From Sphagnum compactum (Eukaryota; Bryophyta; Sphagnopsida; Sphagnales), in the NCBI GenBank assembly GCA_965153455.1, contig OZ234499.1, positions 11,838,271-11,902,270 of the forward strand: DNA of 64,000 bases. The letters are read 5' to 3'. The notes under the pieces were generated by a model. The model was not told the origin of the DNA. It saw only the letters and a program-made list of their open reading frames with translations, and did not search any database. Below are positions 11,331-23,200 of this stretch, piece by piece. Within the stretch, counting starts at the first letter, position 1; every line of letters begins with the position of its first letter. Position numbers and translations under genes: made by a program.

Positions 11331-14046
11331 TAATGGTTAAATCTAATGGCTAAATATTATAGTGACTTGCTTAAACTTAATAGATAAATTTAAGTTAAAC
11401 CTAATGACTAAAATTTTGCTAAACTTTGGGTAAAACCAATGGTTAAATCTAACGGTTAAACACGGTGGTTAAACTTAATGTCTAAACTTAAATAGGTATT
11501 GGGTGGATAGGTAGGTAGGTAGTATGTAAGTAAGTGGGTACATAAGTAGGTTGTACAAAAGTGAAAAATATAGGTATGTAAATAGGTAAGTAGGCAAGTA
11601 ATGGGTAATAGATAAGTAAATAGATATCTAAGTAAAGAGGTGGATGAATAGGTAGTAGGTAGAGACATAAGGTAACAAACCATGTCACATTTGATTTAAA
11701 AATTGGCCATGTTGACTAAGTTTGTACAACTTGACTACACACATATCATCAAATAAATCACTATAGTCAAATTGATTAGTAAAAAAAATGCATGTGTCAT
11801 TCAACCCTTAACCTTTAGTTAATATGTACATGTCCATTAGGAAAAAATGACAAATTAATCAACTTGAACCTCTCAAAAAGTTAAGATTTATAGTAGTGTT
11901 AACAATTGTAAACACATGAACATAAAGATTGTTGGAAAAGAATTTTATGGCTACCATCAACATCCTATTGATGTAAACATTTGCAAATGTACTTTGATTT
12001 AATGGCAGATTGAGGAACACAAGTTTTTAATAGTTGTTAACTTGGCAAAACAAATCTTGGGCATCCTAGTTAACTAAATTGAAACTAAACAATTTTTTTT
12101 ATTACTAGCATTCTCATGACATTTCATATATGTCACCTTTAAAAAAAAACCTCGACAAGTTGATATTTGTCAATAAGAATTGACATTCTAACCCACACGT
12201 TGGGTGCCCCAAGTTTTATGAACTTCCATCAACATGTGTAATATAATTAATTTTGATGGAAAAATTAGATGTTAAATTTGAACATGAAGTGGAACATGAA
12301 TTTTTTTTGCCAAAACAATTTTTAGCATTAATATGATCATGTAATTGGTAACATATCATGTGATTTTCATGATGACTTTGATGGATAGTCATCATGGGTT
12401 TGTCTTATCCATGTTTTTCCATTACGTAGGATTAAACTTTTCACATAATATGTTTAGCCATCACACATAATACCATTTGTGATGTTTTTTAATAAGAAAA
12501 TGGATAGAGGAAATGCTGACAAATCCTAGGTTCCAAAGTTGTCCAAGTCTTGCTAATGTAAATATGATAATATCTTGGATTAAAAAAATTCAAAGAATGG
12601 GCGTTATGGGAATTTAATCCACTTAGTCTCTTTAAAAATGAACGGAACAAAACAAAAAGTATGTATTGCATTTTTGTTTTTAAGGTCTACTAATAAACTA
12701 TTTGTTTTATTATTTTATTCTTCTTTGATGTTGTGTATTTAGGTATTGGCGATTGGTAGAATGTAAATCTTTTGGTAATTGAAAACCCATATCAAGGTTA
12801 TATAAAAAATTCAACGGTTTGATTTTTAAAACTTCAAGAATTGAAGTTCAATAAAAAAGAAACCCCAATTATTTAGGAATATACCCACACTTGTATTTGT
12901 CAAAAAACCGAAAAAATCTTAAAATATGGGTGACATATGTACAAGGGGTTTTGCCAACTAAACATGGCATATACTTGGAACTGCAATAATCTTCAACCCC
13001 CCCCCACCTTGCCTCATATTCGCCTTATTCAAGTTTTAAAAAACCCAAATTCGAGTGATTTTTAAAAATTGAAAATTGAAAATAACCGGATTTGAATGGT
13101 TATGAGATTTTTTTCCCCCTAGAAACTGAACCCAATTATTATGTAAAAAAACAAATACCCACCTCACATTAATCCGAACCTAGGAATGGATTTGTGCAAT
13201 AATATTCAAATGTGCACATGTGAATTGTTAGTGAATTGTTACATGATCGCCACAATCTTTCTTTTTTGCCAAACTTTTAGTTGGAAGGTAACTGTACTGC
13301 ACATCAATAGATTTTCATCATCATAAATAAATGAAAAGCTACATAAGCACTACGTTTGTTAATGGCATTTTTGTGTAAGGAATTTATGTGGACATCTTAA
13401 TTACAACATATTTGTACTTAATTGCACATAGTTGCACGCAATATTCTTAATAAACATGTGTTTCCATATACAATGAATTATGTTTGGCACAATTTTTGCA
13501 ACTCATTTGATAACATTCACAACGTAGAAATATTTTGAGTTGATAGTGGTCAGTACAACTCAAAATTAAAGTTTGAAGTGTAGTTGCAAAACCCTTTATT
13601 CTTTCATGGTCGAATGACAACTTACACATGTGAATGACCAAACATTGTCATAATCTCACACACAATGTTGGTCTTACTAATTGGAGCCATTCCATAGAAA
13701 AAAAGGGGATGGATATAATCACATGTACTCTTAAGAATGTTGAAAAAAATCATTAATCTTCAACCTATATTAAACAAGATAGTCTTTTAGGTGGAAATTT
13801 GGTCATCATCATGAAACAAATAACTTTGCATGAACTAAGGATGGTCAATAATCTTCCACTAGAAAAATCACCTTAACATTAATTAATCAATTATAAGGTT
13901 TTTCAAGAAATAAGTTAATTGAATTATTATTATTAATGTTTAAAGATTGATAACCTACCCAGATGATAATTAATCATTCATGTAGGTTATTATAATTTTG
14001 ATTATTAAATAAAAAATAATTATCAATTTAATTGGTCATAAGAAAA
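11331..14046. other. Gene-free region with simple repeats
   Basis: From 11,330 to 11,490 the ATGGTTAAA/TTAAACTTAA array recurs. From 11,490 to 11,660 there is a degenerate GTAGGTA/TAAGTAGG tract. The remainder is AT-rich with scattered short ORFs lacking any recognisable motif or splice structure. Confidence 0.55.
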
Positions 14047-14465
14047 TCAATAATAAGCTTGTAGATTATTGATAATCATCTTCATAATTAGGTTAAAACT
14101 CAATAACTTGCCAACATTAGTTTCAACATGATCACACACAATTAACTCATAATTAGCTTTGGCAATTTTCAACATGTTAGCACCATGTTGAACCATCTTC
14201 ATAACCAAACTTTTGTATTTAACCAAAACTTTCTTGTCCGTAGTGAAAATATCATTGTCCACCACATTTTCACATTTCATTTAATTTTATTAAGGTTCAT
14301 TCCAATAATTCAATAAATTTATTCACCTCAAAATGTTAAATAAGGATGTGACCAAAATAATTGTACATATATGAAACTAAGGATTCCATTTTTTGTATCA
14401 AATTCAAATCATTCAAGGTTTGAGCATCAAAGTTTATACAATGTGTTAAATAGTGCACCCCATTA
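14047..14465 (-). pseudogene. Second hAT-like transposase remnant
   Basis: On the minus strand the 14,465-14,285 portion reads GVHYLTHCINFDAQTL, then a segment with MYNYFGH, then FEVNKFIELLE. The 14,280-14,047 frame follows with VLVKYKSLVMKMV and AKANYELIVC. This order resembles the RNase H-like core of a plant hAT-related transposase family (GVHCLAHRTN...MYNYF...KANYELLCD). In-frame stops after GHILI and ELLE and a frame change show that it is dead. No element ends were identified. Confidence 0.45.
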
Positions 14466-17400
14466 ACATATAAGGCATGTTTTATACATTAGGTAAGTGG
14501 TGACACCAAATTTCACAGCTTGAAAAACAATAATCCCATCCATTATATAAAACAAACCAATTTGTTGGCATCATTTGTTGCACTTAAGTCCCCAGAATCA
14601 ATAAGGTTCCACATAATCAAAGACAAATTTATAAGCAACATCCATCTCAATTAAGTCCCCATAATTTCAACAAGGCTGCCATAATCAAGGACATCAAGTT
14701 GTTGAAAGTGGTTCCATCCACTACTTTTTGCACATTGAACAAATTGGAATCCTTTTCCATTATTCAATCACGTAAACATAGACAAAAAACCAACTTTGGT
14801 GTCAATTGTTGTGACTTTATCACAACTTATTGAAATATATGTTGATTTTTGCATTGCAACTTGGATGGTTCATAAAAAAATATTGTGCATTGCTTAAAGT
14901 AATTCAAATAATGAAAATGACATTAAGTCATAAATGATTGAAGTGTAATAAAAATAATCTAAATTATGCATAACTAGTTTGCAATAACTATAACATTTTA
15001 TGATGTAAGAATGGAGAACCAATTCCATTATATTGTCACATCAAAACCAAGTCTTGATCATTTCCTTTTTAATGATATAACAAGAGCCCCCAAAAAAAAT
15101 TTCGCCCAAATCTTGTACAAACCTTCATTCAAACTTTTATTTCTTGTAAGTAAACCAAATAATTAGTTTGTTCCCATTTTTTCACCCCTTCCCCCCTTAT
15201 TTTCTTTCACATTAATTTCTAAATTTGTCAATTCTATCACATATAATATTATAATTTAGGGAATTCGTTTATAATCGAATGAAATTTTAACATATTATGA
15301 TATTCACTACATGACCCAAAATGCCATGTCAAAATGATGCAATTAAATATTTTAGATTTGTTCATATATTATAAGGGTTAGATTGTGTTACTACCAAAAC
15401 TTTCAATGAACATTACGAATAGAAGGTTGTTTAATCAACACGCACATTTATTGAAACCAAGTATAGAAAATTTGAAACATGCACCTAATTGTGCCATAAT
15501 TTTCATTTGTTTAATTTTGAAGACTATACTTGGTATACACATCATATAATTAAATATTTTCCCAATCTTGTCTAATATATATACCATTGAATAATGAATT
15601 ATACCAAACTTATCCTTCATAAAAAAACAACATTTGGTGATTTAAGTATTTAAGCTCCACATCGTTGCGCACTACCAATGACAATCAACTATTTTTATTT
15701 TTTCTTATGCTTTCACATATTTTTGTCAATGTCAAGTTTAATTTAAATTGATATACATTTCATGGACATGAAAAAACACATGTTAATTTTTTTTTTAATA
15801 TCCATGTTGGTGGATAGGAAAAAGGAGTGAGGTAGTTATAAAATGGAAGTCGTTATTAGAAAAGGTGGGAAATAGTTATTATGAAAGTTAATAAGAAAAG
15901 GAAATAGTTAGGCTTGAAAATGAGGTGGTTATTTTTGAATTGTCTTTGGAATGGTTCAGGGACGACCATATGACCAGAATGGTCTTGTAGAAGAGACATA
16001 TGAAACTTTTTGCAAAGAACCCCATATAAACTAGTTCCTATGTCACTGGAATATTATGGATAACCCATCACATTTGCCCAAATTAAAGGATTTAGCTGAA
16101 ATGTATAGTACCCTATTTGAAAAAATATATTTAAGAAGGGTCTTATCACAATAATGTCCATGTGTGGAGGAAAAAATATTGGGTATGCTCTGTTTTCAAC
16201 TATTATGGTTTGATATTCACTTGGTGGGACCTATGAAAACCTAGTGCAAAACAACTTTAATTTCCTAAAGAATAAAATTGAAAAAATTGGATGTCACTTA
16301 AATAAACAAATATTCAATCTTTGGAAAAGAATGTTAACATGACCCAAAATCTTTAATTTGTTTCATATGTTAGGATTTAATATCTTACAATCATTGTTGA
16401 AAATTATTAAATACAAACAAGTTAAAACTTCAAGGTATGAATATAATATTAAAGGGAAATTACCTCAAAACAAAAAAAAGAAGAAAACATGTTCATTCAT
16501 CCATCTATATTGTTTGTGGCTTCATAGCCACAAGTTCATGCATGAATATCAATTATTGCTATAACAAATAATATGAATTGATTTCATGTTTACATTCTAT
16601 ACATTTTAGATTGAACAATTTTCAAACCCTTAAAAAACCTTTTACATACAACACAAAAATAACAATTAAATCACCAAAAAAAAAATCATAACTAGATCAA
16701 TTCTAAAACACCCAATGGAAGTTGAAATAGAGAGAACATTACATAAAACACACATCAACACAGGATGGTACCAAATTAAAATATTGCAAGTAAAAGAACT
16801 TACCTCGTTGACATGAGATGATTCATATGTGTTTGAACGAACCTTGCATAAAGTTCATAACGTGTTGCCTTAAGGTTAGTAAACACATTTTGTGAAGCAA
16901 CGTAGAAAAAATACATGATGTTTTAAGAACACATAAACTTAATGCATTTTTCGTGGATGTTCCAACTTTCATTTGATGTGTTACCACTTGACCAAATGCC
17001 ATAGTGCAACTACACATTATACACATGTTGCACTTCAAGGCGATCAACTTAGTATGACTCACATTTGAGTTTACATGTAGAAAAGTTTCATGTATAATGC
17101 ATGAAGTTGAATTGTGCCAATTTGATCAAATGGTAACTTCCATGGGACAATATTCACTACGAATGTAGAGCATGGGTATGTGTTCTCAACATGATTAGGG
17201 TAAACTTTAGCTTGAAACAAGGTGTTAAAACTACCTAGTGATGCTTGTGATATGTAAATGACTATAGATCTTGTTTCTATTATGCAAACCTTTTTGATCC
17301 TTCTTCCTCGTAAACATATATGAAAAAACTTGAAAACGAAAACAAAAAGATAGATATACCTCCGATCAATTGACAAAGAAAAAAAGATGAAACATGTTTA

Positions 17401-18600
17401 AATAACAAAAAAATAGCTTAAAAAGTCGACTTCTCATGAGACTTTACCAGTTCCATTTTTTTCATGTTGCCTACTTGTCATCATAAATTTCATGAACAAA
17501 TGTTATGAGCACAAAGAAATAATCATGTTGAGAGAGAAATATGAATAAATGAATAAATCAATTGAAATGTTGTGTGATTGTGCCACAAAAAGAATAGTAT
17601 ACTAAAGAAACCCGAAATACAAAGACAAATAATTCACTCAAAAAACTCTCAAAGTAAGATACATTAACAAGATGTACACAAAATTTGCAAGGTTTTAAAA
17701 ATGCAACATTTGTAGCAAGCCAAAAAAGAAAAAAATGGAATAAATTGATTTCCCCCTTTCTATTGCCAGATGACAAACCCTAAAATGTCATTTATTAATG
17801 ACATACATTTAAGGTTACAACATCACTTAATCACTTGTCGGCTTTGTTTACTTTGGGGTTTGTTGAAATTTTCATTTGTATTTTTAAAACATATCAATGC
17901 AATCAATTATGGAAGCACAAAATTAATAAGTTGGGTGCATCCACAATTTTTATTTTTTTTCATATTGATTTTCTTCCTTTCTCCATTTTCTTTCCACTTT
18001 TGGTCTTACTACAACACACAAAGTGACAAAACCATAGGTTGGTAGGTGATTTTTTAAAATTGAAATTAAAAAAAAAATCAAAACTTTACATATTTTGGCC
18101 AAATATTCATTGAATTATTATTATTTTTTCACTCAGACAATAACAATAGAAATTCCTTAAAATTTCGGCACTTTCAAAGACCTAGCCATTTAGACTTCGA
18201 TTAAATGAAGAAATAACAATGCACAATAAACAATAATAATAAAATTTCTAGAACTTCCGGCATTAATTGCGGTCAGCTAATATTGAAAAGAAATCAGCAA
18301 TTTACTGAAAATAATTTAAATATTTCCGGAATAGTAATAAAGGTAATTACAGTATTCAAAACAGATACATTATACATTTACCCTAAACCCATAAATAAAT
18401 AAATATATAATCAGGGGTCCGACCCAATATTATATCTGGGCACACAGGTGGTACAAAAGTATTACTGCCCGTTTATTTTTTCCTTATCTGCCCTTGACCG
18501 GATCCATCTTTCTCTCAAAAAAAAGGATGATGCCCGGAAACACTTTGGCCTCGTGTTATGCAAATTTTGAGCCCAAAATAGGCATAACAGGACCGGCCTA
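14466..18600. other. AT-rich gene-free region
   Basis: No gene is supported. Short minus-strand frames at 16,823-17,062 and 17,071-17,376 sit next to each other, but I recognise no family in them. A short segment at 18,410-18,600 is notably less AT-rich (it includes GGGTCCGACCC and CTTGACCGGATCC) without coding capacity. Confidence 0.5.
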
Positions 18601-18736
18601 TGTTTTATTACTGGCGGAATTTCGCCAAAAAGTGAAATAAAAAAGAAAAAAAAGGAAAAAAAAAGTGTTTTTGAAAGTTTTCAATCTCTAGAAGTGAGAA
18701 ATATTTTTCTTTAATCCTTATATTTGTTTTCCAGTA

Positions 18737-18865
18737 TGTAGCCAAATATATAGAAAAATGATTAAGAATTTATACATCATATTTGGTTTATAGCCAGATT
18801 TGGTTAAATCTTTCTTATGGACCCATCTCCAATTTTTGTGTTGTAGCCAAAGTGGCGATGATCCA
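18737..18865 (+). repeat. Dispersed foldback repeat, copy 2 (rearranged end)
   Basis: It starts TGTAGCCAAATATATAGAAA and contains TATAGCCAGATTTGGTTAAA and TTCTTATGGA, as in copies 1 and 3. Its distal end is inverted relative to them: here TGTAGCCAAAGTGGCGATGA follows on the plus strand, whereas the other copies have the reverse complement (GATxxCCACTTTGGC). An inversion or a junction of two nested copies would explain this. Confidence 0.6.
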
Positions 18866-19039
18866 GGAAAGATTTGGCGAGATGTGGATACAAGCTAAAT
18901 ATGAAAGTAAATTTTTATTAAAAAAACACATCATTATGTATTTTTGGCTAAATATGTGGAATTTGTTTTAAAATTATGTTAAAATTATGGCTACTGAAAA
19001 TCTCAGAAAGCACATGATTTTTAGCACTTTTAAATTTTA

Positions 19040-20272
19040 ATTAAAAAAAATTGGCGGCAAAACAAAACAAAAAAACAACGACTGCTTGGCACCACCGTCG
19101 CCGTTAAACTTTCCTTCGCCGTTTGACGATCGCCGTTCGCGGGAGGGACGGCGACTGGCGGCGACGGGCGCGCTCGCGCCTCCCTCCGGAACGAAGAGGA
19201 CCAACAAGTCTGGAGAAGAATGCGCACTCCCGCGAAGATTCAAACTTCCCTCGCAAATTTCTTTCTGTCACTGTGCGGCGTGCAAATTTCCATCGATTGC
19301 TTCTTCCCGATTTGGCTCAGAATAATAACTTTTGGCTCGATGCTTCTTCTTCTATTGCGATCTTCATTTGTATAGTGTTTTTTCCGCCCCCGGTAATATA
19401 TCTGCATTATTGATCCGAAGAATGCCATGTTCTGATCGTGCTTTGTTGCATTCAGCGGCCTTTTCTTTGATCTCCAGCTTTCCTTTTTTCCGTTACAGAA
19501 AGATTTGTCCTCCAGGCAAGCAGGCAGGCGCGTTGGTTTTCCACTTGAAGAAGAAGCAAGCAAATTCCACAAATCTGTATTCCTACTTGGAGTATTGACT
19601 GATTGATTGATATACCTACGGCGAAGAGGAAACTTGTGTCCTGTTTCTTCTTCTTATTCTTCTAGCGAGCAATGCGCGTTTTGACGGAATTGGAGAGAGA
19701 AAGAGAGAGAAGGAGCTCGGAAAGTGCAGCAGCGTGGAGAGAAGAAAGAAAGAGCTTTTGCGCACATATCGTATTCTATTTGTTTGGTTGTCGTCGACGC
19801 CTGGTACTTCACAGTTGTGACAGAAGCAGCTTCGTCTAGACGTTCAGGTGCAGTCTCTTCTTCACAGCAGCATTAATACCATATCATATCAGTTTTTCTT
19901 CTGAGAACTAGGCTTCTTCTTGAGATTCAGGATCTATTCATTTCCTGGTCTGTCAAATCTTGCGTTACGGAGGACAAATGCTCGATCTCTTCTTCTTCTT
20001 CTGCTGAGAACAGATGCTTGATCTCTTCTTTTTCTTCTGCTGCAAACTCGGATAGAGGGACCAAAATAGAACAACAGTGATAAGCTTTTCAACGGGATTT
20101 TCCGTTGTGCGAACTGCTCCGTCTTCGATTTTTTCCTTTGGAATGTCACCATAGCTGGTGCCATAAGCACGCCTGAGGAGAGGCTTCAGTCTTCTTTTGT
20201 AAAGCTTTACAGGCCGCTCTTCTTCTATTACGGACTTGATGGTCCCAGAGCTTGAGAAACAGTGAGTGAGTG
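19040..20272 (+). promoter_or_regulatory. Promoter and 5' leader of the LisH-domain gene
   Basis: Base composition changes sharply here: 19,080-19,260 is GC- and CpG-rich (CGCCG-type clusters), followed by pyrimidine/CTTCTT-rich sequence to the start codon at 20,273. Purine-rich GAGAGAAAGAGAGAG lies near 19,695. An imperfect duplication (TGATCTCTTCTTCTTCTTC and a variant) occupies 19,980-20,040. This composition fits a CpG-rich promoter plus a long untranslated leader, possibly with an intron. ORFs of 60-110 codons on both strands show no conserved motif. Confidence 0.5.
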
Positions 20273-23200
20273 ATGGGGAAGCGTCCGAAGCGGGAAGAAG
20301 CTATGAACGGAAGAAGAGAGAGCAACAAGATGTCGGGCGTGGAAGCCGCTTATGTTGTGGAGAGTTATCTGCTGAAGAACCATTACCATAGGTCACTTGC
20401 CGAGTTTCGGATCGAGGCAGCGTCAGACCTATCGTCTCTGAAATCTGTAAGCTTTCTCTTTAGTTTCTTACAGTCGTCTTCTTTCATTGATCCCCCTGTT
20501 GTTTTCAGCTAGTTATGCTGAGCTGAGTGTGTTTTTGTTCTGAGAATGAGAGAAGAACTCAGTAGTGAAGAAGTGCATGAGCAATGGGGAAAATGGCAGG
20601 CACCAGCATACGTGAGGACTGTGACCAACATCTTGGACGAGTGCATTGCGCTCAGAGTAGAGCAAAGGGAATATGTGCAGCAGAAAGCCAGCATGGAGAA
20701 GCTGGTCGAGGGCATGCAAGAGCTTCTAGCTTCCTACCAAGCAGGCCTTCTTCTCCCCAGATCACCTTCTTGTTGTCCTCCTACAACAATCGCTTGTGCT
20801 CCCAGACAACTTTTCAACAATCAAGGTGGTAAGCAAGCCCCTTGCTACATATATAGCTTTTTCTTCCTCTGTTCTCTTCTTACTGTGTGCCAATCTTGAC
20901 GTTCTTTGCATATTGCTTCTGTCTCTCACACTCAAAAAGGCAATTCCACCCTCCTGCTCTTCTTGATGTGGTGATGAATGCTTGCTTTGCAATTATGATG
21001 CATCTTTTCCATGAGAAACCCTAGCATCACAATCACTAGCTCAGATGGTCTCATGTGTTCTGGAGAAACTTCCATTCAAAACTAAAGACATTGTTCTGCT
21101 GTAGGGAGCAATGAGTTGTTGTCCACTGGCAGTGCCATGAAGAGGGAATCAGGAAAGAAGCCGCAGCAAAGTGCTGCCAATTCTTCTCATGGGTGTCTCC
21201 CGTTTGGATCAAAGACCTCATCATCATCCCCTCCAGGTTGCTCTCATCAACTCTCCACCATGATCCCATTCTATCTAATTAATATGGATTTTAAGCCACT
21301 ATATGCTGCCATTGCCAAAAGGGTTTCCATTCCTTCAGATTTTTTCCTATTGAAAAAGTAGATGGGAATTTCTTAGATTCTGAAGGCCGTTTTGCTCTGA
21401 ACTTGTTTAAGGTTGTTGCCTCTCAATTGGAAAGAAAATGGATGAGTATTTTGCACACTTTCTTTCCAACAGGTTACAGCCTAGAAGGCAAGTCAAACAA
21501 TAGACGTTCTCCTAGGGTACATAAAGCTTCTGCAAAGTTGTGGAGAAAGGGTAGCAAACCTTCATTTGCTCGTCCCAATAACAAAGTTTGGGTTCCTGTC
21601 AATGTTCTTCCTAATGTTGCTGTAAGTTTACCTCCTCCTACTTTGCCAGTTTCTGAAGAGAATGGTTCACCTTCTGATGATGTGCAACCAAATCATAGTG
21701 GGGTCCCACACCTTTCTCCTCACAGAATTTTTGGCTACAGAGATTACAAAAGAAGGCTGGTATTCCTTTCTTCTCTTATGTCTCAAGGTAAGTTTTCTAT
21801 TGTTTATCTCTCCAAGTATAAGACCAAGGATTTGGTTCGTATGCTTTTGTTGCTGTCTGAGCTTTCTCCTTCTGTTCTCAGTCTTGATGTTGGCCGTGCT
21901 TTCCAACTGTCTAAAATTCTGAGCATTATTAAGAGAAATGTTCCTTGTTCTTTCTCGTCAAGTGCCTCTTTCCTAGGCAGAGATCTCATTATCTCTGTTT
22001 TTGTTTCTTCTCGTATGGATGGTTTGAATCTCTCTTCCATTTTAAACCTTCCTTCTGTGCTAGTTTGTCTTCCTTCTTTTGTTAGAAAGTTTTGGTCCCC
22101 TCCCTTAGTTGCTTGGAAATATGTCGAAACTTCTGGTCAAGAGTTTTTCAGCTATGGGGTGTTGGGAAAATCTGTTCGTGCTTCTCAAGTTATTAAAATT
22201 ATTCACTCTGGTTGTGATTGTTTTTGTTTCCCTAGTTTTGTTGATTCCCATCATGGTCATGTTATTTCTGCTAACGTTAATATCCTTTCAAGGCCCAGCC
22301 TAATTGAACTCTTTTCTAGAGGCACTAAGTTCAGAAGTGGCTTCTTGTCTATGTTGTCTATTGAAGAAGCTATTGATAAAGGTCTTAAGAAGTTTGTCAA
22401 CAAGCAAGAAGAGCTTCTAGGAGTTCAAGGGATATTAAGTGAGTGGAAGCCAAAGTTCTTTTGTTTGTGCAGAAGAGGACTCGTGATTCCTTCTTGGTTC
22501 AAACCTCTTCTGATTCTTCTCTGTCTGTTCCTTTAGGAGATCTGGATCACGTAAGGATTCTCCAACGGTTGTTTGTCGTTACTTACATGGATAAATGTTG
22601 TAACAACTTTGTGTTCGTTTGTAAAAAGTTTTATGTTTCTTCTGTTTTCTCTGAGCTTAATTCTCCTGTTGGTACATATGTGGTCTCCAATCTTGCCCAA
22701 TCTGATTTTCTGAAATTTCATCTATCTTTTAATAATGCTCATAATTTTAAAGGTGTTAAGTGTGGCCCTCATCTTCTGTTTCTTTGTGCTGTTTGGAAGT
22801 TTCATAAAGACCCAGTTAAACCTAGATTTATCTGTGCAGCCAGCTCTACTTCTCTGACTGATGTTTCTAAGTGGCTGTGTTCTTTCTCCAAAGCTATGTT
22901 TCCTGCGGTCAATGACCTTTGGGTGTCTAAACTCAAAAAGGCAGATGTTCCTTGTGAGAGTAGTTGGATTCTCAATGACTCTACAGGAGTGGTGGAGGTA
23001 ATAAATAATCTTAATCTTTCGAGATCTGAAATTGATAAAGCTTCCCCACTTCTGTTGCAGTCTTTTGATTTCTCAACTCTTTACACAAAAATTGACCTAG
23101 TGGATCTAAAAGGTCATATGAGAGTTCTGATAAATAAAGTGTTTAATCAGATGCTGAAGCTTCATCATTTTAAGTTGTTGATGGTTCACAAAACAGCTTT

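Noticed and set aside
20270-20272. GTG three bases before the LisH gene start
   Set aside because: Plant nuclear genes initiate at ATG; 20,273 is the ATG and the context is otherwise unchanged.
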